In this document: positions 36,144 to 46,518 of the stretch, piece by piece
How positions within the stretch are numbered: the stretch's first letter is position 1
How the letters are laid out: the number at the start of each line of letters is the position of its first letter
Origin: Sandaracinus amylolyticus
Lineage (GTDB): Bacteria; Myxococcota_A; Polyangia; Polyangiales; Sandaracinaceae
Length of the DNA stretch: 64,000 bases
Direction: 5' to 3'
Assembly (NCBI RefSeq): GCF_021631985.1
Contig: NZ_CP070225.1
Coordinates: 7,812,001-7,876,000 of the forward strand
Position numbers and translations under genes: made by a program
Notes under the pieces: generated by a model
What the model saw: only the letters and a program-made list of their open reading frames with translations
What the model was told of the DNA's origin: nothing
The model's database searches: none

Positions 36144-37277
36144 ATGTCCCCGCCGAACGCGATCCCCCGGCCCTCGTCGCTCCCGCCCGACGACCCGCGC
36201 GACGCCGTCCTTCGCCGCCACAACCAGATCCTGCTCTCGCTGGCGAAGAGCACCGAGCTCGACGGCTCCGATCTCCAGCGCGCGTGGCGGCTGCTGACCG
36301 AGGCCGCGGCGCACGGCATCGGGACCGAGCGCGCGTCGATCTGGTTCTTCGACGAGGGCCGCACCCGGATCGAGCTCGTCGACCTCCACGAGGCCTCGAA
36401 GAGCGCGCACTCCGCGGGGTTCGTGCTGAAGTCGGCGGACTACCCCGCGTACTTCGCGGCGCTCGCCGAGGATCGCACCATCGCGGCGAGCGACGCGCGC
36501 AGCCACGTCGCGACGCGCGAGTTCAAGACCGGCTACCTCGAGCCGCTCGACATCCACTCGATGCTCGAGGCGCCGATCCGCCGTCGCGGCAAGGTCGTCG
36601 GCGTCCTCTGCCACGAGCACGTCGGCGAGCAGCGCACGTTCTCGCGCGAGGAGGAGCAGCTCGCGGCGAGCATCGCCGATCTCGTCGCGCGCACCCTGGA
36701 CGATCGTGACCGCCTCGCGGCCGAGCACGCGATGCGCGAGGCGAACCGCGAGCTCGAGGAGCACAAGGCGCGGCTCGAGCAGGAGGTCGCGGAGCGCACC
36801 CGCGCTCTCGCCGAGCGCAACGCCGAGAACCAGGAGCTCATCCGCCGGCTGCGCACCGCGGTCGAGCAGCTCTCGAGCCCGGTGCTCGAGCTGTGGGAGG
36901 ACGTGCTCGCGGTCCCGGTGATCGGCGTGGTCGACTCGGAGCGCGCCGCGATGCTGGTCGAGCGCGTGCTCGCCGACGTCGCGCACCGCAACGCGCGCTT
37001 CGTGCTGATCGACCTGACCGGCGTCGACGTGGTGGACACCGGGACCGCGGATCGCCTGGTGAAGCTGGCGCGCGCGGTGGAGCTGCTCGGTGCGCGCTGC
37101 GTGCTGACCGGCCTGCAGCCGCTGGTCGCGCAGACCCTGGTCGATCTCGGCGCGGACTTCGGCGAGCTCGAGACGCTGCGCAACCTGAAGCAGGGCCTGG
37201 TGCACGCGCTGCAGCACCAGCGCTCGCGCCGCGAGCAGACGCGCGGCCTCGAGAGCGCGCCCGCCCCCCGCCGCTGA
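36144..37277 (+). CDS. GAF-STAS protein, RsbR-like stressosome component
   Basis: 377 residues; the ATG at 36144 has a perfect AAGGAGGT seven bases upstream. GAF domain ~40-190 (VGVLCHEHVGEQRTF at 152-166); a charged coiled coil at ~190-238 (REANRELEEHKARLEQEV); STAS domain ~245-360. Threonines T299 (VVDTGTAD) and T322 (LTGLQP) appear to occupy the positions phosphorylated by RsbT in RsbR proteins. In a stressosome such proteins sense a signal N-terminally and sequester or release an RsbT kinase. Two RsbT-like kinases and an RsbX-like phosphatase lie downstream, but no separate RsbS. Its GAF domain is paralogous to that of the divergent kinase. Confidence 0.9.
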   Translation: MSPPNAIPRPSSLPPDDPRDAVLRRHNQILLSLAKSTELDGSDLQRAWRLLTEAAAHGIGTERASIWFFDEGRTRIELVDLHEASKSAHSAGFVLKSADYPAYFAALAEDRTIAASDARSHVATREFKTGYLEPLDIHSMLEAPIRRRGKVVGVLCHEHVGEQRTFSREEEQLAASIADLVARTLDDRDRLAAEHAMREANRELEEHKARLEQEVAERTRALAERNAENQELIRRLRTAVEQLSSPVLELWEDVLAVPVIGVVDSERAAMLVERVLADVAHRNARFVLIDLTGVDVVDTGTADRLVKLARAVELLGARCVLTGLQPLVAQTLVDLGADFGELETLRNLKQGLVHALQHQRSRREQTRGLESAPAPRR

Positions 37278-37339
37278 CCACGCGCTCCATGTCGATCCCG
37301 CGACATCCGGTGCACCGCGCCGCTGGTAGGATGCCCGCG

Positions 37340-39340
<2,001 letters not shown>

Positions 39341-39377
39341 GCTCGCCAGCTCTGCTCCGTCCGCGTCGGGACAGGAG

Positions 39378-39392
39378 TGTCCACGGTGGACA
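39378..39392. promoter_or_regulatory. Perfect palindrome, candidate upstream activating site
   Basis: TGTCCAC-G-GTGGACA is a perfect 7+1+7 palindrome centred about 77 bases upstream of the -12 element at 39461, the distance usual for enhancer sites of sigma54 activators. The activator gene ends just before it. Confidence 0.5.
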
Positions 39393-39447
39393 GCTTCGTC
39401 CGTGCGCGGACGCGTGGCGTTTCTCGGAATTCCTCGCCAACGACGGC

Positions 39448-39463
39448 TGGCGTCTCGTTTGCG
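39448..39463 (+). promoter_or_regulatory. Sigma54 (-24/-12) promoter for the GGDEF-EAL gene
   Basis: TGGC-N7-TTGC with exact GG-to-GC spacing (TGGCGTCTCGTTTGCG) matches the sigma54 core at all eight invariant positions; the middle ACG is GTC. Predicted transcription starts near 39474. This is only eight bases before the ATG at 39482, which would favour the in-frame GTG at 39515 (preceded by AAGGGA) as the true start of the gene. Confidence 0.6.
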
Positions 39464-39481
39464 AAGGGGGCCGCGCCCACG

Positions 39482-40825
39482 ATGACAGTGCACGTTCCGA
39501 AGGGACAGCCCGAGGTGCCGGAAGGGTCGGCCCTCCGCTCGATCCCGCCCGCGCTCGCCCGCGTCGGGGTCGACCCGCTCACCGGTCTTCCCGGGCACCA
39601 CGCGCTGCACGCGTGGCTGGAGCGCGCGATCGCGCGCTGCGAGGTGCGCGATCGGCCGGTGTCGGTCGTCGTGCTCGACCTCGACCGCTTCGGCGAGGTG
39701 AACCGGATCGTCGGCCACACCTCGGGCGACGACGTGATGCGCGAGATCGCGCGCGCGCTCGAGCACGCCGACGGCGATCTGCCCGCCGATGCCGGAGCGC
39801 CGATCATCGTGCGCTCGAGCGGCGACGAGTTCGCGGCGTTGCTCGCCGGGTGGTCGCGCGAGGAGGCCGTCGCGTGGGCCGATCGCAAGCGCGCGGCGAT
39901 CGCATCGCTGCGCTTCCTCGCCGGTCACACCTGCTCCGCGTCGGCCGGCGTCGCGACGTACCCGGTGGACGCGCCCGATGCACGCGAGCTCGTGGTGAGC
40001 GCGCGCGCCGCGCTGCGCGTCGGCAAGCGCGAGGGACGGAACTGCACGCTCGCGTACCAGCCCGCGCACGACGGCGCGTGCGGCATCGCCGAGCGCGTGG
40101 TGCACGCGCTGCTCGAGCGCCGCGGGGCGCGCGCGCTGGCGTTCGTGCACCAGCCGATCGTGCGCGCGAGCGATCACGAGATCGTCGCGTGCGAGGCGCT
40201 GTGCCGGCCGCGCCTCGAGCGCTACGCGTCGCCCGCCGCGCTCTTCGCGGCGGCCGCGGCGTCCGACGTCGTCTGGGAGATCGGGCGCCTGGTGCGCAGC
40301 GTCGCGACCGAGCCGTTGCGCCGCGATCCCAGCCTCGTGCCGCTCTTCCTCAACCTGCACCCGCACGAGCTCGCGGATCCCACCCTCGTCGATCCCGAGG
40401 GCGAGCTGCGCGCGCTCGCGCCCCGCGTGGTGCTGGAGATCGGCGAGTGCGCGCGCCTGTCCAGCCTCGACGCAGCGCGCGCGACGATCGATCGCCTCCA
40501 CACGCTCGGCTTCCGGGTCGCGCTCGACGATCTCGGCGCCGGCTACGCGACGCTGCGCTGGATGTCGGAGCTCGACCTCGACTACGTGAAGCTCGATCGC
40601 ACGCTGATCGCCGACCTCGACGGCTCGGCGGCGCGCCGCACGCTGGTCCAGGCGCTGATCGAGTTCGCGCACCAGCGCGGGCAGATCGTCGTCGCCGAGG
40701 GCGTGGAGACCGAGGCCGAGCGCGACGCGCTGGCCGGCCTCGGGTGCGATCTCCTGCAGGGTTGGCTCTTCGGGCGGGGCACGAGCCAGGTGCCTCGCTT
40801 GCCGTCCGAAGGAGAGAAGCGATGA
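39482..40825 (+). CDS. GGDEF-EAL c-di-GMP turnover protein
   Basis: 447 residues from ATG 39482; GTG 39515 is an alternative (436 residues). The GGDEF domain (~30-190) has the active-site variant SGDEF (113-117); such variants can still make c-di-GMP. The EAL domain (~200-440) keeps E238 of EALCR, N291, E319, D349-D350, K370, E406 and Q426, so phosphodiesterase activity is likely. There is no sensor domain and no transmembrane segment, so input must come from partners. Its TGA overlaps the ATG of the RsbT-like gene (ATGA, 40822-40825), tying c-di-GMP turnover to the partner-switching kinase. It lies behind a sigma54 promoter. Confidence 0.93.
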   Translation: MTVHVPKGQPEVPEGSALRSIPPALARVGVDPLTGLPGHHALHAWLERAIARCEVRDRPVSVVVLDLDRFGEVNRIVGHTSGDDVMREIARALEHADGDLPADAGAPIIVRSSGDEFAALLAGWSREEAVAWADRKRAAIASLRFLAGHTCSASAGVATYPVDAPDARELVVSARAALRVGKREGRNCTLAYQPAHDGACGIAERVVHALLERRGARALAFVHQPIVRASDHEIVACEALCRPRLERYASPAALFAAAAASDVVWEIGRLVRSVATEPLRRDPSLVPLFLNLHPHELADPTLVDPEGELRALAPRVVLEIGECARLSSLDAARATIDRLHTLGFRVALDDLGAGYATLRWMSELDLDYVKLDRTLIADLDGSAARRTLVQALIEFAHQRGQIVVAEGVETEAERDALAGLGCDLLQGWLFGRGTSQVPRLPSEGEKR

Positions 40826-41460
40826 GCGCGGTCGCGCAGAGCGCGGTGCTCGCGATCCTCGAGCAGCACATCTCGCCGCTGCACGCGCGCGCGATGCTCG
40901 CGCGTGCGGTCGGGAGCGATGGCGCGATCGAGATCGGTCGGCTGCCCGAGCTGGTGGAGGCCCTCGAGCGCGGCGTTCGTCTCTTCGGAGGCGCGCGTCT
41001 CGAGGACACGATCAAGAGGCAGATCCTCGCCCTCGCGCCCAGCGAGGCGAGCGAGGTGCGCATCGAGATCGCCGAGGAGCGCGACGTGATCGAGGCGCGG
41101 CTCGCGGCGCGCCAGCTCTGTCAGACGCTGGGCACCCGCGCGCTGGTGATCCAGCGCGTGGCGACCGCGGTCAGCGAGCTCGCGCGCAACGTGAGCCTCT
41201 ACGCAGGACGCGGGGTGGTGACGATGACGCCCCTGCGTGGCGGTGCGGCGCTGCGCATCGTGGTCGAGGACGAGGGACCGGGGATCGCGGACCTGAAGTC
41301 GGTGCTCGACGGGACGTACGTGAGCAGGACCGGGATGGGCAAGGGGCTGCTCGGCGTGAAGCGCCTGGTCGACGAATTCGACGTGAAGACCGGCCCGCGC
41401 GGCACGCGCGTCGAGGCGACGGTCGTGCTCGACCCGACGAGCGGAGGGATGGCGCGGTGA
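40822..41460 (+). CDS. RsbT-like serine/threonine protein kinase with N-terminal extension
   Basis: 212 residues. The C-terminal ~130 are an RsbT/RsbW-type HATPase: N-box ELARNVSLYA (119-128), G1 DEGPGI (150-155), G2 GMGKGLLGVKRL (171-182). The first ~75 residues form an extra helical domain (ILEQHISPLHARAMLARAV; LVEALERGVRLF) not present in Bacillus RsbT (~133 aa). In stressosomes RsbT phosphorylates the STAS domains of RsbR/RsbS and is then released to activate a downstream partner. The overlap with the GGDEF-EAL gene suggests stoichiometric expression. The extension may bind the GGDEF-EAL or STAS protein. Confidence 0.9.
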   Translation: MSAVAQSAVLAILEQHISPLHARAMLARAVGSDGAIEIGRLPELVEALERGVRLFGGARLEDTIKRQILALAPSEASEVRIEIAEERDVIEARLAARQLCQTLGTRALVIQRVATAVSELARNVSLYAGRGVVTMTPLRGGAALRIVVEDEGPGIADLKSVLDGTYVSRTGMGKGLLGVKRLVDEFDVKTGPRGTRVEATVVLDPTSGGMAR

Positions 41461-41467
41461 GCGAAGG

Positions 41468-42034
41468 TCAGAGGTCGATCACCGCGAGCGAGACGTCGTC
41501 GTGATCCTTGGCGTGGAGATCGAAGAGCTCGCGGCACGCCTGGGCCGCGTCGCGGCTGCGCGCGTCCGAGAGCGACATGCGGGTCGAGATGCCGTCGCTG
41601 GCGAGCACGATGCGAGCGCCCGGGGCGCGTGCGCTCACCACGGGACGCAGGCGCGGCATCCGCACGCCGACGACCCCGGGCGTCGGGACGAACGAGAGCG
41701 CGAGGCCCTCGCTGCGGAGCGCGACGTTGCCGACCCCGCACGCCTCGAGCTCGCTCGCGCGCAGCAGCACGGCGGTCATCGCCGCGCCACGGGTGCCGCG
41801 GAGCGCGGTGTGCGCGCGATCGAAGAGCGCGCGGAGCCCGAGCGAGAGATCCGCGCCCTCGAGCGAGGCGCGCAGGGCGCGAGCGACCTCCGCGGCGCGC
41901 TCGCCGTGACCGAGCGCGTCGATCACGGCGATCAGGATCGCGCTCTCGCTGCGCACGACGACGACGTCGTCGCCGCAGGCGGTCTCACCGGGGAAGGGAC
42001 GAACGAGTTGCGCGAGTCCGCGGAGCACGGGCAC
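41468..42034 (-). CDS. RsbX-like PP2C/SpoIIE-type phosphatase
   Basis: 188 residues, the length of RsbX. Motifs GDDVVVV and AVIDALGHGERAAE (~21-50), VLASDGISTRM (~143) and HDDVSLAVIDL (~178) carry the metal-binding aspartates. In Bacillus RsbX resets the stressosome by dephosphorylating RsbR and RsbS. It is convergent with the RsbT-like gene (7 bases between stops) and divergent from the second kinase. The start is a GTG with no clear ribosome-binding site, only eight bases from the ATG of the divergent gene. Confidence 0.88.
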   Translation of the reverse strand: MPVLRGLAQLVRPFPGETACGDDVVVVRSESAILIAVIDALGHGERAAEVARALRASLEGADLSLGLRALFDRAHTALRGTRGAAMTAVLLRASELEACGVGNVALRSEGLALSFVPTPGVVGVRMPRLRPVVSARAPGARIVLASDGISTRMSLSDARSRDAAQACRELFDLHAKDHDDVSLAVIDL

Positions 42035-42042
42035 CAGACTGC

Positions 42043-42486
42043 ATGAGCGCGGCGTCGCCGAACAGGGCCGCGTTCACGATGCGGTGCACGAGCCAGGCGG
42101 ACCGGCTCGCGTGCGGCGCGGAGGCGGGCGCCTTCGCGCGGCGGCACGGGCTGAGCACGCGCGCGTCGGGCGAGCTGGTGCTGTGCGTGACCGAGCTGCT
42201 CTCGAACGCGGTGCGCCACGGCGGCGGGGCCGGGCGGCTCGAGATGCAGGTGATCGACGAAGGCGTCGAGGTCGTGGTGCGCGACGAGGGCCCGGGGATC
42301 GCGTGCGTGGAGGACGCGATGCGCGACGGCTGGTCGCGAGGACGGCAGCGCGAGCCCGGCGAGGCGAAGCCGATGGGCGCGGGGCTGGGGATCGGGCTGG
42401 GCTCGGTGAAGCGGCTCGCCGACGTGATGGTGGTGGAGAGCGTGATCGGCGCGGGGACGTGCGTGCGAATCGTGAAGCGGCGGTGA
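42043..42486 (+). CDS. Second RsbT/RsbW-like anti-sigma-type kinase
   Basis: 147 residues, a compact HATPase domain: N-box ELLSNAVRHGG (~48-58), G1 DEGPGI (~84-89), G2 GLGIGLGSVKRLAD (~110-123). It is closer to free-standing RsbT/RsbW regulators than to the neighbouring kinase, lacking the N-terminal extension. Targets could be the STAS domain of the GAF-STAS protein or an unseen sigma factor; no sigma factor or anti-anti-sigma gene is adjacent. The ATG begins eight bases from the divergent RsbX-like start. Confidence 0.88.
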   Translation: MSAASPNRAAFTMRCTSQADRLACGAEAGAFARRHGLSTRASGELVLCVTELLSNAVRHGGGAGRLEMQVIDEGVEVVVRDEGPGIACVEDAMRDGWSRGRQREPGEAKPMGAGLGIGLGSVKRLADVMVVESVIGAGTCVRIVKRR

Positions 42487-42519
42487 GAGGAGCACTGCCG
42501 AGCAGGCGGCACGAGGGAC

Positions 42520-42531
42520 GTGCACGTGCAC
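42520..42531. repeat. 12-base perfect palindrome in intergenic DNA
   Basis: GTGCACGTGCAC is followed by a short GAGCAC duplication. It lies 34 bases after the second kinase gene. It may be a simple-sequence accident or an operator; no function is claimed. Confidence 0.3.
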
Positions 42532-42623
42532 GAGCACGAGCACGGTCTGGGTGGCCGTCGGTGGCGGCGGATCGCCTTCCGGGTGCGCCGGATCTCGTCG
42601 GCGCCGGTGGGTGAGCGGGCGCG

Positions 42624-43724
42624 CTACTGCGGCTCGAACACGAACGGGAACTGGTAGGTCACCCTGCCGCCCTCGGGCCCCGGGCGAAAGCGGAAGCCTC
42701 GGACCACGCGCACGATGCACTCGCCGATCGCCTCTCCGGGCGGGCCCGGGATCGTGCGCTCGACCACCCGCACGTTGGTCACGTCGCCGCTCTCCTCGAT
42801 CGTCATCGAGATCTTCACGCGACCTTCGAGGTCGAGGCGCTCGCGCAGCTCGCGCTCGTAGCACGCACGGATCTGGGCCTGCCGCGTCTGGATCATACGG
42901 ATGACGACCCGCACGTCGAAGTCGCCGTCGCCCTCCGCGACCTCTTCGCGGTCGAGGTCCTCGCATGACGTCGGGGGTGCGCGGCGAATCTGCGCGCGTG
43001 CGCTGCGCGTGCGCTCGTCGATGCGCACTTCGCGCGGCCGCACCGATGCGCTCTCGTCGCGCACCGTCGGGGTGCCCTCGATCCGGGTGCGCACGTCGAA
43101 CGCCATGGGGTCGACCGCGTCGAGATCCGCGATCACCCGCACTCGGGCATCGCCGGTCGCGTGCACGAGCGCGAGGGGATCCTGATCGAGCGCGAGCGTC
43201 GCCTCGGCGCGCATGCCCTCGGCCACGGCGCGGGTGCGCGCGACGAGCGGCTGCTCGCGCTGCTCGACGAAGAGCTCGCTGTGGTTCGCCCGGGGATAGG
43301 GCGCGATCACGTGGCGGATGAAGCGCGCGGCGAAGAGATCGTCGTCGGCGCGATCGCAGAGGAGATCGGGATCGCGGCGCAACGTTCCGTCGGGCGCGAG
43401 CTGCAGCGCGACCACCGCACGCGCGATCTCTTCCGCGCCTTCTTGCTGCCGGGTGAGGGTCGCGGTCGCGTCGTAGGCACCGTCGGCGCGACGAGCGCCG
43501 ATCCACAACACGACGCGGGTGTGCCGCACCCGCTGGAGCGCACCGTCGAGGCGCTCCTCGACGTCGTGGTCGATCGTGTAGACCGCGCCCGGCTGGATCG
43601 CGCCACTCGCAACCGCAGTCGCGCGGCGTGGGCGCGGCGCGACGGAACGGCTCGGCGCGCTGCCGCACGCGACGAGGGTCACGAGCGAGAGCGCGCCGAG
43701 GACGATGCGGAGAGAGCGGATCAC
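42624..43724 (-). CDS. Lipoprotein with AgmX/PglI-type (TonB-like) C-terminal domain
   Basis: 366 residues. Signal GALSLVTLVAC with lipobox. The middle (~45-240) is an unassigned periplasmic domain with repeated VRVIADLDAVDPMAFDV-type strands. The last ~100 residues match the AgmX/PglI C-terminal domain, with IRMIQTRQAQIRACYERELR, GRVKISMTIEESGDV and FRFRPGPEGG. In Myxococcus, proteins with this domain are linked to gliding motility and energy-coupled envelope complexes. It sits next to a PilZ-PEGA protein on the same strand, so a joint envelope role is plausible. Confidence 0.85.
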   Translation of the reverse strand: MIRSLRIVLGALSLVTLVACGSAPSRSVAPRPRRATAVASGAIQPGAVYTIDHDVEERLDGALQRVRHTRVVLWIGARRADGAYDATATLTRQQEGAEEIARAVVALQLAPDGTLRRDPDLLCDRADDDLFAARFIRHVIAPYPRANHSELFVEQREQPLVARTRAVAEGMRAEATLALDQDPLALVHATGDARVRVIADLDAVDPMAFDVRTRIEGTPTVRDESASVRPREVRIDERTRSARAQIRRAPPTSCEDLDREEVAEGDGDFDVRVVIRMIQTRQAQIRACYERELRERLDLEGRVKISMTIEESGDVTNVRVVERTIPGPPGEAIGECIVRVVRGFRFRPGPEGGRVTYQFPFVFEPQ

Positions 43725-43757
43725 GTGGGCCTCGCGACGGGCGCGAGGCCTAGCAGA

Positions 43758-45797
43758 TCACCCGAACGGATTCTCGGGCGGCGCTTCGGCGGGCGGCTCC
43801 GCCGCCGGCGGCGGCTCGGGCGCGGGCTCGGGGCGCGACGGGGCCGGCTCGGGCGCCGGCTCCGGAGCCGCACCACCACCGCTCGACTCGCCGCCACCGG
43901 CCGCCGCCTCATCGCCACCTTCACCGCCGGTCGCCGCCGGCTCGCGGGGCGCGCGCGGGGTGCGCGGGGTCGTGGTCGGCGGCGGTGCCTCGGGGCGCTC
44001 GGTCAGCGTGAGCGAGACCGTCGCGACCATCTCGCCGTCGCGCTCGGTGAACGCGCCCGGCGCGACCGTCGTCGACGCGTCCTCGTAGCCGCTGCGCGTC
44101 GCGCTCACCGCGATCGGGGCAGTCGCGCGACCGACCGTCATCCGGCTCGGCGCGCCCGCGCCCGTCGTCGCGGTGCGCGCGCCCGCGCGGACCCGCGCGC
44201 CCGGCGGCGTCGTCGTCACCTCGATCACGTAGGGCATCGCCGCGAGCGTGATGCGCACCGGGCGCTGCGACGCGCTCGGCGTGACCTGCTGGGTGCCCTC
44301 GCGGAACCCCGCGAGCGTCGCGGTGATCGTCACCGCGGTGCCCACCGGCGCCTCGACCTCGACCGGCGAGACGCCGCGCTCCGCGCCGTCGACGCGCACG
44401 GTCGCGCCCGGCGGCGTGGTCTCGACCCGGAAGCGCGCGGGTGCGACCGCCGGCGCCGCGGGCTCACCCGCGCTCGCCGCCTGCACGCCGGGACCGCTGC
44501 CGGTCGTCGGCTCCGGGGTGCCCTCGACCGCCGCGAGCTCGGTGCCCGCCGCCGCTTCCGCTTCCGTACCTTCTTCTTCCGGCGCGCCTTCCTCGGCGCT
44601 CGGCGCCTCGGCGACCGGCTCGGTCGGCGTCGGCTCCTCGGGCGCCGGGGTCGGCGCGGCCGCGGTCTCGGGCGGGGTCTCGGGCGTCTCGTTCGACCCG
44701 CCCTGGGTCATGAAGAACGCGCCGACCGCCACCACCGCGACCACACCGATGATCGCCGGCAGCACGTACGACTTCGGCTCTTCCACCGGCGGCGGACGAT
44801 CGGTCGAGATCGCCGCGGCCGCGACCGGACGCACGCTCTCGCTCTTCTTCGCCGCGGGCTTCACCTCGCCCGACGCCGGGCTCTTCTTCGCGGGCGCGGG
44901 ATCCGACTTCTTCGTCGACGGCGCGATCTCGGTCTTCGCGGTGCCGAGCTCGGCCTTCGCCTTCGCCGCCGCGGCTTCCTTCTCCTTCGCCGCCTTCTCG
45001 GCCTTCTCGCGCTCGGCCTTCTCCTTCGCCGCCTTCTCCGCGGCCTCGGCCTTCTCGCGCTCGGCCTTCTCCTTCGCCGCCTTCTCGGCCTCGGCCTTGT
45101 CGCGCGCCTCGGCCTCGAGCCGCTCGCGCTCCGCGTCCTTCGCGCGCTGGGCCGCGCGCTCGCGCTCGATCTCCGCGGTGCGCTTGCGCGCCTCCTCGGC
45201 CTTGCGCTCCGCCTCGCGCGCCGACTCGCTGTCCCCGCCCGCCTCGGCCAGCGCGGACGCCAGGAATTCGCTGGCGTGACGCACCTGCGTGCGGTCCTCG
45301 GGGCGCGGCAGCTCGGCCTCGGTGGGGCCCGCCGTCGGGAAGAACGGCGCGCTCGACGACTTCGCCGCGGGGAGCGCGCTCGTCTTCTTCTCGTCGGCAC
45401 CGACGTGGGCCGCGCCGCCGACCGCGCTCGCCTCCGCACCGACCTCGAACTGCCCGGGGGCCTCGCCGCGCTGCACGACGATCTTGTCGACCATCACGCG
45501 GCACTCGGGATCCATGCGGATGAACTTGATGCCCATGCCGCTCGGCGAGTCGCTCGAGTCGCTCGCCTCGCGCTTCCACACCACGCGACCGACGCCGTGG
45601 ATCAGCGGGCTCTCGTCCTTGAGCTGGATCTCGAACTTGAGCAGCGTCCCGACCGGCATCGGGCTCTTGCTCTTGATGAAGACGCCGCCTCGGCTGATGT
45701 CCTTCGCGTACTGCTCGATGAACTCGTCGATGGTCGCGCTCTTGTAGCGGACCTTCAGCGACACGTCGGCGCGCTTGTCCTTGCGCGTGTCGGCCAT
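43758..45797 (-). CDS. PilZ domain protein with coiled coil, membrane segment and PEGA repeats
   Basis: 679 residues from the ATG at 45797 (GGAGG nine bases upstream). A PilZ-type domain at ~1-100 (RADVSLKVRYKS; DISRGGVFIKS, 33-43) resembles the myxobacterial TIGR02266 group, whose c-di-GMP binding is often weak because the RxxxR motif is altered. A long Ala/Glu/Lys coiled coil runs ~195-310. One membrane helix (AIIGVVAVVAVGAFFM, ~365) leads to two PEGA-like domains (TTPPGATVRVDGAERG; TTPPGARVRAGAR, ~465-600) and a Pro/Glu tail. It should link cytoplasmic c-di-GMP signalling to the envelope. The GGDEF-EAL protein upstream is a possible source of signal. Confidence 0.9.
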   Translation of the reverse strand: MADTRKDKRADVSLKVRYKSATIDEFIEQYAKDISRGGVFIKSKSPMPVGTLLKFEIQLKDESPLIHGVGRVVWKREASDSSDSPSGMGIKFIRMDPECRVMVDKIVVQRGEAPGQFEVGAEASAVGGAAHVGADEKKTSALPAAKSSSAPFFPTAGPTEAELPRPEDRTQVRHASEFLASALAEAGGDSESAREAERKAEEARKRTAEIERERAAQRAKDAERERLEAEARDKAEAEKAAKEKAEREKAEAAEKAAKEKAEREKAEKAAKEKEAAAAKAKAELGTAKTEIAPSTKKSDPAPAKKSPASGEVKPAAKKSESVRPVAAAAISTDRPPPVEEPKSYVLPAIIGVVAVVAVGAFFMTQGGSNETPETPPETAAAPTPAPEEPTPTEPVAEAPSAEEGAPEEEGTEAEAAAGTELAAVEGTPEPTTGSGPGVQAASAGEPAAPAVAPARFRVETTPPGATVRVDGAERGVSPVEVEAPVGTAVTITATLAGFREGTQQVTPSASQRPVRITLAAMPYVIEVTTTPPGARVRAGARTATTGAGAPSRMTVGRATAPIAVSATRSGYEDASTTVAPGAFTERDGEMVATVSLTLTERPEAPPPTTTPRTPRAPREPAATGGEGGDEAAAGGGESSGGGAAPEPAPEPAPSRPEPAPEPPPAAEPPAEAPPENPFG

Positions 45798-45883
45798 CTG
45801 GGGCGTCCTCCGGAAGCGGGTGGAGCGGGTGGAGAGAGCGGGCAGAGCTTCCACACGAGCGGCGGAAGCCGCCCGGATGGTAC

Positions 45884-46396
45884 CTAATGACGCTCCGGAA
45901 CCACAATGCTTTGGGATCCTTGCGCGCGCGCAGGAGGACCCCCGAGCGCGCGTAGCGTCGTGCCCCAGCGCCCCTCCAGCTCGGGGACGACGTCGAGCAG
46001 CGGCGCGAGCGCGAACGTGCGCTCCAGCAGGTGCGGGTGCGGCACCGTGAGGCGCGGCGTGGTGATCGCGCGGGGCGCGAACGAGCGCGGATCACAGACG
46101 ACGAGCACGTCGAGATCGAGGGTGCGCGCGCCCCATCGCTCGCGGCGCACCCGACCGTGCGCGGCCTCGACGGCGAGCAGCACGTCGAGCAGCGCCTCGG
46201 GCTCGAGCGTGGTCTCGACGCGCACCGCGGCGTTCAGGTAGGCCGGCTGCGGAGGCCCGACGGGCTCGGTCTCGTAGATCGGCGAGGCCGCGCGGACGGT
46301 GATCGAGGGCGTGCGCGCGAGCATGTCGACCGCGCTCTGCAGCGTCTTTTCGCGCTCTCCGAGGTTCGCACCGAGCCCGATCCCGACGACCCACAT
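45884..46396 (-). CDS. folK: 2-amino-4-hydroxy-6-hydroxymethyldihydropteridine pyrophosphokinase
   Basis: 170 residues, near the family's ~160. HPPK landmarks are GIGLGANLGERE (5-16), SPIYETEPVGPPQPAYLNAA (~39-58) and RWGARTLDLDVL (~87-98), which holds the metal-binding aspartates. It transfers pyrophosphate from ATP to the pterin in folate synthesis, in the cytosol. No other folate gene is adjacent. The ATG at 46396 was preferred to one 22 codons upstream because homology starts at WVVGIGLG. A C-terminal stretch of ~25 residues is extra. Confidence 0.95.
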   Translation of the reverse strand: MWVVGIGLGANLGEREKTLQSAVDMLARTPSITVRAASPIYETEPVGPPQPAYLNAAVRVETTLEPEALLDVLLAVEAAHGRVRRERWGARTLDLDVLVVCDPRSFAPRAITTPRLTVPHPHLLERTFALAPLLDVVPELEGRWGTTLRALGGPPARAQGSQSIVVPERH

Positions 46397-46498
46397 GCGC
46401 TCACCGATAGCACCACGGAGATTGCGGCGTTGGTGGCATCGTCCTATGTGTTCGGCGTTCACGTCGATCCGGGAAACGGGCTGAGCGTGGATACGAAG

Positions 46499-46518
46499 GG
46501 ACCGCGCCTCTGCGGTCC
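46499..46518 (+). promoter_or_regulatory. Leader hairpin before the RRM protein gene
   Basis: GGACCGC-N6-GCGGTCC is a perfect 7-bp inverted repeat 81 bases before the ATG of the glycine-rich RNA-binding protein. It would form in the 5' untranslated RNA if transcription starts upstream; no promoter is identified. Confidence 0.35.

Noticed and set aside
36144-37277. GAF-STAS protein as a simple anti-sigma antagonist (RsbV/SpoIIAA type)
   Set aside because: It has an N-terminal GAF domain and coiled coil plus RsbR-like threonine positions, and is far longer than RsbV.
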